Assembly: GCA_013339895.1 (NCBI GenBank)
Contig: JABACO010000001.1
Span: 26,828,015 to 26,892,014, forward strand
Length of the DNA: 64,000 nucleotides
Source of the DNA: Ephydatia muelleri
Taxonomy: Eukaryota > Porifera > Demospongiae > Spongillida > Spongillidae
Reading direction: 5' to 3'
The stretch's first letter is position 1. Each line of letters begins with the position of its first letter. The notes below the pieces were generated by a model that saw only the letters and a list, made by a program, of their open reading frames with translations, was not told where the DNA came from and made no database searches. Made by a program: the position numbers and the translations under genes. Shown here in pieces: positions 58,921 through 64,000 of this stretch.

Positions 58921-60123
58921 TTTGAAATGCAGCTGCACCCTTCACATACACCCCCAAGTTCCCACACCACCATCCTTATCAGTCTACATGATCTATATGC
59001 TTACCCATGCACTGCAATATGAAAATAGCTGAAATTGTGCCATCTAAAATCTCAGTTTGAATAAATGATCACTGCATCTACTTGTTTGTAGAGGGTCTTG
59101 ATTGATTGTACCATTTATAATTCAAGTATATAATATACCCTCAAATGAATACACATGACAAAGTTAAACTACAACCTAATTATTGACACTACAAGGAAAT
59201 CAATACACTAGAGATGGATTGGGCTAAGGCCTCTTCCCAGGATGGCTCTTGCCTCAGCTCTCACCAAGCAGATGTTTAGGCGGCCATATATGTCAGCCAG
59301 AACTCTGGACTTGGGGCAGGAAAAATGTATGTAGAATAATTCACCTACCTGCAACATTATAACACAGTCAATTTCATATGAATTTACTGTTTTTCAAAAT
59401 ACAGTGACAATCTATTGTTGTGTGTGTGATGCGTCTGTGTGTGTGTCTGTGTGGCTGGCTGTCCATCCATGCTTCATGTGTCGTTTCTTAATTCCATGAA
59501 CTTTTAAGTTACCTGTATTTTAGTTATTTCAATTTGAATAAATGGGCAATTGCATGTATATATAATCAACTTGTGTGGTGTTCAGAGGACTTCGTTAACT
59601 TGAACGCAATATTTTATTTGATATATGATTGTGTAATCTGTTACATACTACGACCCCAGTTCATTGACGAAATTTAACATACCGGTACATGTACATCCAC
59701 TACAGGACAGATTGATGAAAGAAAATATATTGGGCAACATAAGAAAGGTTCACTCATGACCATGCCCTCCGTTACTGGCAGACCCGACGAGGTCACTGGG
59801 AGACAAGTGGATGGATGATGAGATGAAGACCTTGAGCCACAAAGACACATGCGGACCTTAACTGATGTAACATGTGCTGTGTCTTTCTCTTCCTCTCTCC
59901 CGTGTGGCACATAGAAGGAAATGGTATCTCTGTGCAAGGGCACTTTAAAGCAGGACTGTGTGCTGACTGAGTTTTAATTATGTATTTAGCCTTGTGCTAT
60001 GCTGTGTACTCGTTAATTTAAAGAACTGTACTTTGTTTCATTTTCTCATCAATAAGAAGTGATCATTTTGATATTGAAAATATTTGATATTGAAAATAAT
60101 GTATGTACCATGTATGAGCACAT
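58921..60123. other. No gene; a duplicated segment at its edge
   Basis: Spacer. GTAGGAGTGGTAGCTAGAAG and the following ~120 bp occur at 58216 and again at 60197, so the ~2 kb between is bracketed by direct repeats. Confidence 0.5.
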
Positions 60124-60205
60124 GCACACAACACATGTACTAGTACTAACAACACACACAACACATGTACTAGTACTAAAAACACACACAACACATGTAG
60201 GAGTG
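60124..60205. repeat. Three ~29-bp repeats
   Basis: CACACAACACATGTACTAGT units, the last one diverging into the duplicated segment. Confidence 0.8.
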
Positions 60206-60929
60206 GTAGCTAGAAGGTCATGTTAATTCAAGAGTTTACCAATACTTTGCAAGACAATGTGTGTGAGTGTATCATGACAAATTGTGATTATTAGTGCCAT
60301 GATTATGTAACCAATCATCAACGTGGCTCACATGTGCAAAGAGGGAGACAAAAGAATAATGCACTATCAGTGTTGAAACCACCCTGTACATGTGGACAAG
60401 TATATCTAGAAACATGCAGTGTGTTATTTCAAACATGACAACTTATGGAGTTACATACACTGTCAATATAACACCAATAAGAGGTGTGTGTGTTCTGACG
60501 AGTTTTTTTGTTGATGTGCTTATTAGTATGTACATTTTAGTTAAAATCATGAATTCATTTGAAGAAATCAAGTTAGCAGTAACGTTTAGATGAGATTGAG
60601 AGGTGGTGTGTATATGCTCATAAACTAAACAATGATTAAAGAATTGTTTGAGTTGAGAATTTGGTTTTGTGAATGTGTACAGCATATATTGACTTAGTGA
60701 AGCTAAATGCTTGCATGGTAGGCCAAAATAAACATTCTTTGTTTATCCTGTGTAGTTTCACCTTTGCATTTGCATGTCAGGTGTGTTTATGAAGACAGTG
60801 TAGTTATTTACACTGCAGATCAACATATCACCTCTTTCTTTTTCACAGAAATATTTATAGTGTATAATACATATGTTTTTGAATACACATGCAAGTGTTA
60901 TAAATCTATCCAACACCACTTACTCTCCT

Positions 60930-61025
60930 GGGGTGCTCAATTCTGACTGACTCTCCTGATATATTCTATTACACCCTGTGTACTAATATTACCATACATG
61001 GATGTAGGACCATCCCCAGTCTGAA
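60930..61025 (+). pseudogene. Inverted FN3-exon fragment
   Basis: The plus strand reads TDSPDIFYYTLCTNITIHGC, nearly identical to the FN3 exon at 51339-51705, which is on the minus strand. Only the middle ~100 bp are present, after a frame-shifted ACTCTCCTGGGG start. A rearranged remnant at the edge of copy B. Confidence 0.6.
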
Positions 61026-61145
61026 GTCTTGGTCATTAGCATATGCTGTCCACGGCTTATAGCATCTGTACATGACGATGCATAGATCAATAAATTGTAA
61101 TGATAAACAAAGATCCTCTAAAAGCAAGTTTATATATTGGTCCAC

Positions 61146-61478
61146 ATGAGATGGATGGTGTGTGAGGAGGGAGGTGTGTGAGGAGGGAGGTGTGTGAGGA
61201 GGGAGGTGTGTGAGGAGGGAGGTGTGTGAGGAGGGAGGTGTGTGAAGAAGGAGGTATGTGAGGAAGGAGGTGTGTGAGGATGGAGATGTGTGAGGAGGGA
61301 GGTGTGAGGAGGCTGGTGTGTGAGGAGGGAGGTGTGTGAGGAGACTGGTGTGTGAGGAGGGAGGTGTATGAGGAAGGAGGTGTGCGAGGAAGGAGCCGTG
61401 AGGTGGGGAGGGTGTGTGAAGAGGGAGGTATGTAAAAAGGGAGGTGTGTAAAAGGAGGAGGGAGGTGTGTGAGGAAGA
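61146..61478. repeat. 16-bp minisatellite, copy B
   Basis: About 21 units of the array seen at 48353-48782, with the same order of variant units at both ends but internal units missing. Confidence 0.95.
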
Positions 61479-62271
61479 GGGGTGGCTGGCATGACAAGAG
61501 CCATTGGATGGATACGTTTATTACTCTACTAGTACTGTATGCTTTGTCACTGCATGTACTACATGTACCTATCTACATGTATCTAGCAACACATCCTTGA
61601 TGGGAGGAACTGGTATGTTAGAACCACCAAGAGTTGGAGTTCCATTCAATGCTTTAATATATCATTGCATTAAATATTCCATGCTCGTATATTTAAGTGA
61701 CCTCAGAATTTTTATTCTGTAAGGTAAACTAAATATAAAAGAATGGGATTTAATACATGAGCTATCTGAAGTGTTAACCAAAAGGGTCAGAATCATTTCA
61801 GCTATGGCTGCAGTAGAGATGGTGGTGTAAATACATTCAGAGTAGTTAGGACCATCAAGAACTGATTATAGTAGAAAATAAAGTGGGTGCCAGTGCACTT
61901 GTGGGGGCGTGGTAACAATCTAAACTGTAGTGCACATTTGAACTAAATCAAGCATAAAAGTATTTCGAAGGTCACATACGGCATACTAATTGCATATGAT
62001 GATTCTAACATCTACATTTAGGTTCAGAAACCTGGAAATCTTACATAATGCTACTAGAGTGTTGTGTAATGTTCTTAAAGTACCACTCCATATGCACAGC
62101 ATTGTTCCATATCCTTGATATCAGGAGCAGTTCTTTTATAGGCCATCTGATATGCATGGTTCTCTTCCATTTGGATGTTCTCCAAATAATCTGTTCAATA
62201 TCATAGTGAAGCATTATTTCATGCAATACCAATGCACACTCACTGTACCTTTGTGCTTGTGTTTTATGCAG

Positions 62272-62400
62272 ACAATCACACACACCACACACACAACTGC
62301 TGAAATCACCAACACTGATGCTCCACACACTGATCCAAAAACTGCATATGAAGAACACATCTGCATAAATGTGCAAAACTCAGCTAGAACGTACCAATAG
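62272..62400 (+). CDS. Candidate terminal exon, copy B
   Basis: 129 bp, one base (Val to Ala) different from 49666-49794, with the same acceptor and stop. Confidence 0.35.
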   Translation, partial: TITHTTHTTAEITNTDAPHTDPKTAYEEHICINVQNSARTYQ

Positions 62401-62609
62401 CATAATTTAATGTTGTAGTATAGTTTGATGTGAAATTTGCCATTGGAGTCACAAATACTTTGGTAGCTGTTGTGATCATTTCAATTCTTTGGTCTGCTAT
62501 TAATAATTTGTGCATGTGTTATATGAGAAGTACATAAGAATACATGAACCTGTACAAATACATAGAAAGAAACTAAACAACATAATAAGTAAGGTATACT
62601 TGACATCCT

Positions 62610-62722
62610 TTAGTCACTGTGTTTGTGTCCATTGAAATTGGCCTCCACCTCCGTAATACTGAAATGGTTACTAAATGCCTTAACAACGAGCCTTGACAAC
62701 TTCTGACCTGTGAAACTTGAGG
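62610..62722 (-). CDS. Candidate last exon of Ig/FN3 gene, copy B
   Basis: 113 bp with the same phase-1 acceptor and TAA as 50004-50116. The only changes turn ALGNHF into AFSNHF. Just upstream, copy A has two extra bases in the presumed intron, as expected for non-coding sequence. Confidence 0.35.
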
Positions 62723-63911
62723 CTATATGCGAACATAACAAGTTCAGTCCCATTTTACAAGCCATGCAATGAAATGGAACTATTGTTTTATTTATGGCCC
62801 AAATCATATGGCTTGAAGTTAGGCTCTTGATGCTCTTTCGTCCCCTAGAGCAATTTGTGCGACTGAAGTGAAAGTAAAATAACTGAAGGAGACTAATGGT
62901 ACTTACTTACTTTATAATGCTGTTCTGTTGTCAATAGTTTTTTGGCACTGGGAGAGTCGTATGAAGTTGAGTGAACGAGTATGGATGTGCGCGTAGATGT
63001 ACATTGGGGTATAAGCATTTATGTTTCATTAGGGTGGTCTATTGTTTGCTATTTTACACGGCAGGGGGGATGGTGCAGCATTGTGTGGTGTACCTGCACA
63101 CACACACATAAACACATATACATGTACACCTGCTCACATACATATACCACCTGCATACACCTGCACACACATACACCTGCACACACATACACTTGCACAT
63201 ACACCTGTACACACACTTGTACACATATACATATACACCTGCACAAGCATACACGTCCACCTTGTGTACCATAGTGTCGAGTTGCATACGACAGTGCACT
63301 GCACACTTGCAAAACAACAGAGTGAATATCCATGACATCATAGGTAATATCAATTCCCATGACACGTCTCCCTAGATGTCCTGAAAACACTGTGCTCTGA
63401 TATAATGCTCAGCATCTGTCTCATCTAACCACTCTCCCACGCACTCTACAGAGCTCCTGTGGGATAGTGGAACCTACTTACATATAATTTACCAGCATAC
63501 TGTATCATGAAAGAATAACTAGTGTCAATTGCAGAATGGTGTTTTCAAATGGCGACATTTGTTTCCTCTATGGTGCTGTGTCCTGACCCCTTTGAAACAT
63601 TGCAGGACAGCAGTGAAACCAACTGAAGTACTCCCTTTATTACATCACAACTCAATATTTATGCTAAAAGACGATGTGCATTTTAAAGTAATGTAGTGTA
63701 GTACTTGCACATTGCAGAAGCTTCACTGCACACATTCGACTTCCAATGGGCAGGATAATCTTGCTCGATATACATCCTTAGGACATCAATTACATATCTA
63801 TTTACGATACAATTCTTATTGTTGTATGACCTACATGTAGTGCCCAGCAGTGTACATGTAGTAGGCACAATTAATCAAATAGAATATACAAAATGGTCAA
63901 TTAAAACAAAC

Positions 63912-64000
63912 CTGGCTTCTGTGGGATAAAATGATAGGTGTTGTTTTCCCCATTCCCAGCTCCATTGACAGCAAAGAATGTGAAGTGAATTGGATCACCA
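63912..64000 (-). CDS. FN3 exon of duplicated receptor gene (cut by window end)
   Basis: The donor CCAG/GTTTGT at 63911 and the coding end (DPIHFTFFAVNGAGNG) match copy A at 51339. The rest lies beyond the window. This shows that the receptor gene itself, and not only its 3' flank, is duplicated. Confidence 0.6.

Larger units (their letters stand above)
60310..64000. repeat. Segmental duplication, copy B (runs off window)
   Basis: Same orientation as 47575-51450. Differences include a shorter minisatellite, loss of ~70 bp corresponding to 49300-49370, and small indels near 63430 and 63550. Confidence 0.9.

Overview
This window is nuclear DNA of a metazoan. It is AT-rich, gene-poor, full of microsatellites, and has short introns (44-69 bp in one candidate gene) with GT-AG sites. 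My best guess is a demosponge. I recognise from memory, and could not search, repeat-protein and transposase-like families that I associate with sponge genomes: a pseudogene with KADPEKKKASVRDSY repeats, a spliced transposase-like family, and Ig/fibronectin-III exons of symmetric phase 1. No rRNA, tRNA or CRISPR locus is visible.

Layout. 0-3 kb: two decayed single-copy-looking coding blocks, one a 15-residue repeat protein and one a Cys/His-rich protein, each broken by one-base frame changes. 3.7-4.0 kb: a 120-bp-armed foldback. 6.06-11.19 kb: a complete Ty3/gypsy retrotransposon on the minus strand with 187-bp LTRs differing at one base, a 5-bp target duplication, a tRNA-Ser-type primer site and a polypurine tract, but a multiply frame-broken gag-pol. 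11.5-12.2 kb: relics of another reverse-transcriptase element and of a hAT transposase. 12.9-13.3 kb: two palindromic MITEs. 13.4-16.9 kb: the N-terminus of a transposase-like gene followed by 20 copies of a 151-bp satellite. 18.8-19.35 kb: a candidate 50-residue gene split into six coding exons. 20.4-23.8 kb: an RT-element relic beside a 2.2-kb non-autonomous hAT-type element that carries two foldbacks and a 38-bp C run. 25-29 kb: CA/GT arrays and a 1.5-kb inverted repeat. 29.3-31.8 kb: minus-strand exons, including a multipass membrane protein. 33.7-34.2 kb: an unusual ~80-bp repeat. 35.9-36.5 kb: a HECT-like relic. 44.2-46.3 kb: a spliced, decayed transposase-like gene. 47.6-53.1 kb and 60.3-64.0 kb: a segmental duplication around Ig/FN3 receptor-type exons, with the second copy running off the window. 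54.4-56.05 kb: an unassigned plus-strand spliced gene fragment.

How it works together. Most coding sequence here belongs to mobile elements or to decayed multicopy families. The best candidates for host genes are the micro-exon gene at 18.9 kb, the membrane protein at 30.5-31.8 kb, the Ig/FN3 gene at 50-53.1 kb with its duplicate, and the fragment at 55.2-56.05 kb. One-base frame changes recur in many coding blocks, although some exons (Ig, integrase, RNase H) are clean. Genuine decay and residual long-read indels therefore both remain possible. No clearly new biological system is proven. The most distinctive items are the composite hAT element, the micro-exon gene, the dimer-patterned 151-bp array, and the receptor-gene duplication with its shrinking GAGGTGTGT array.
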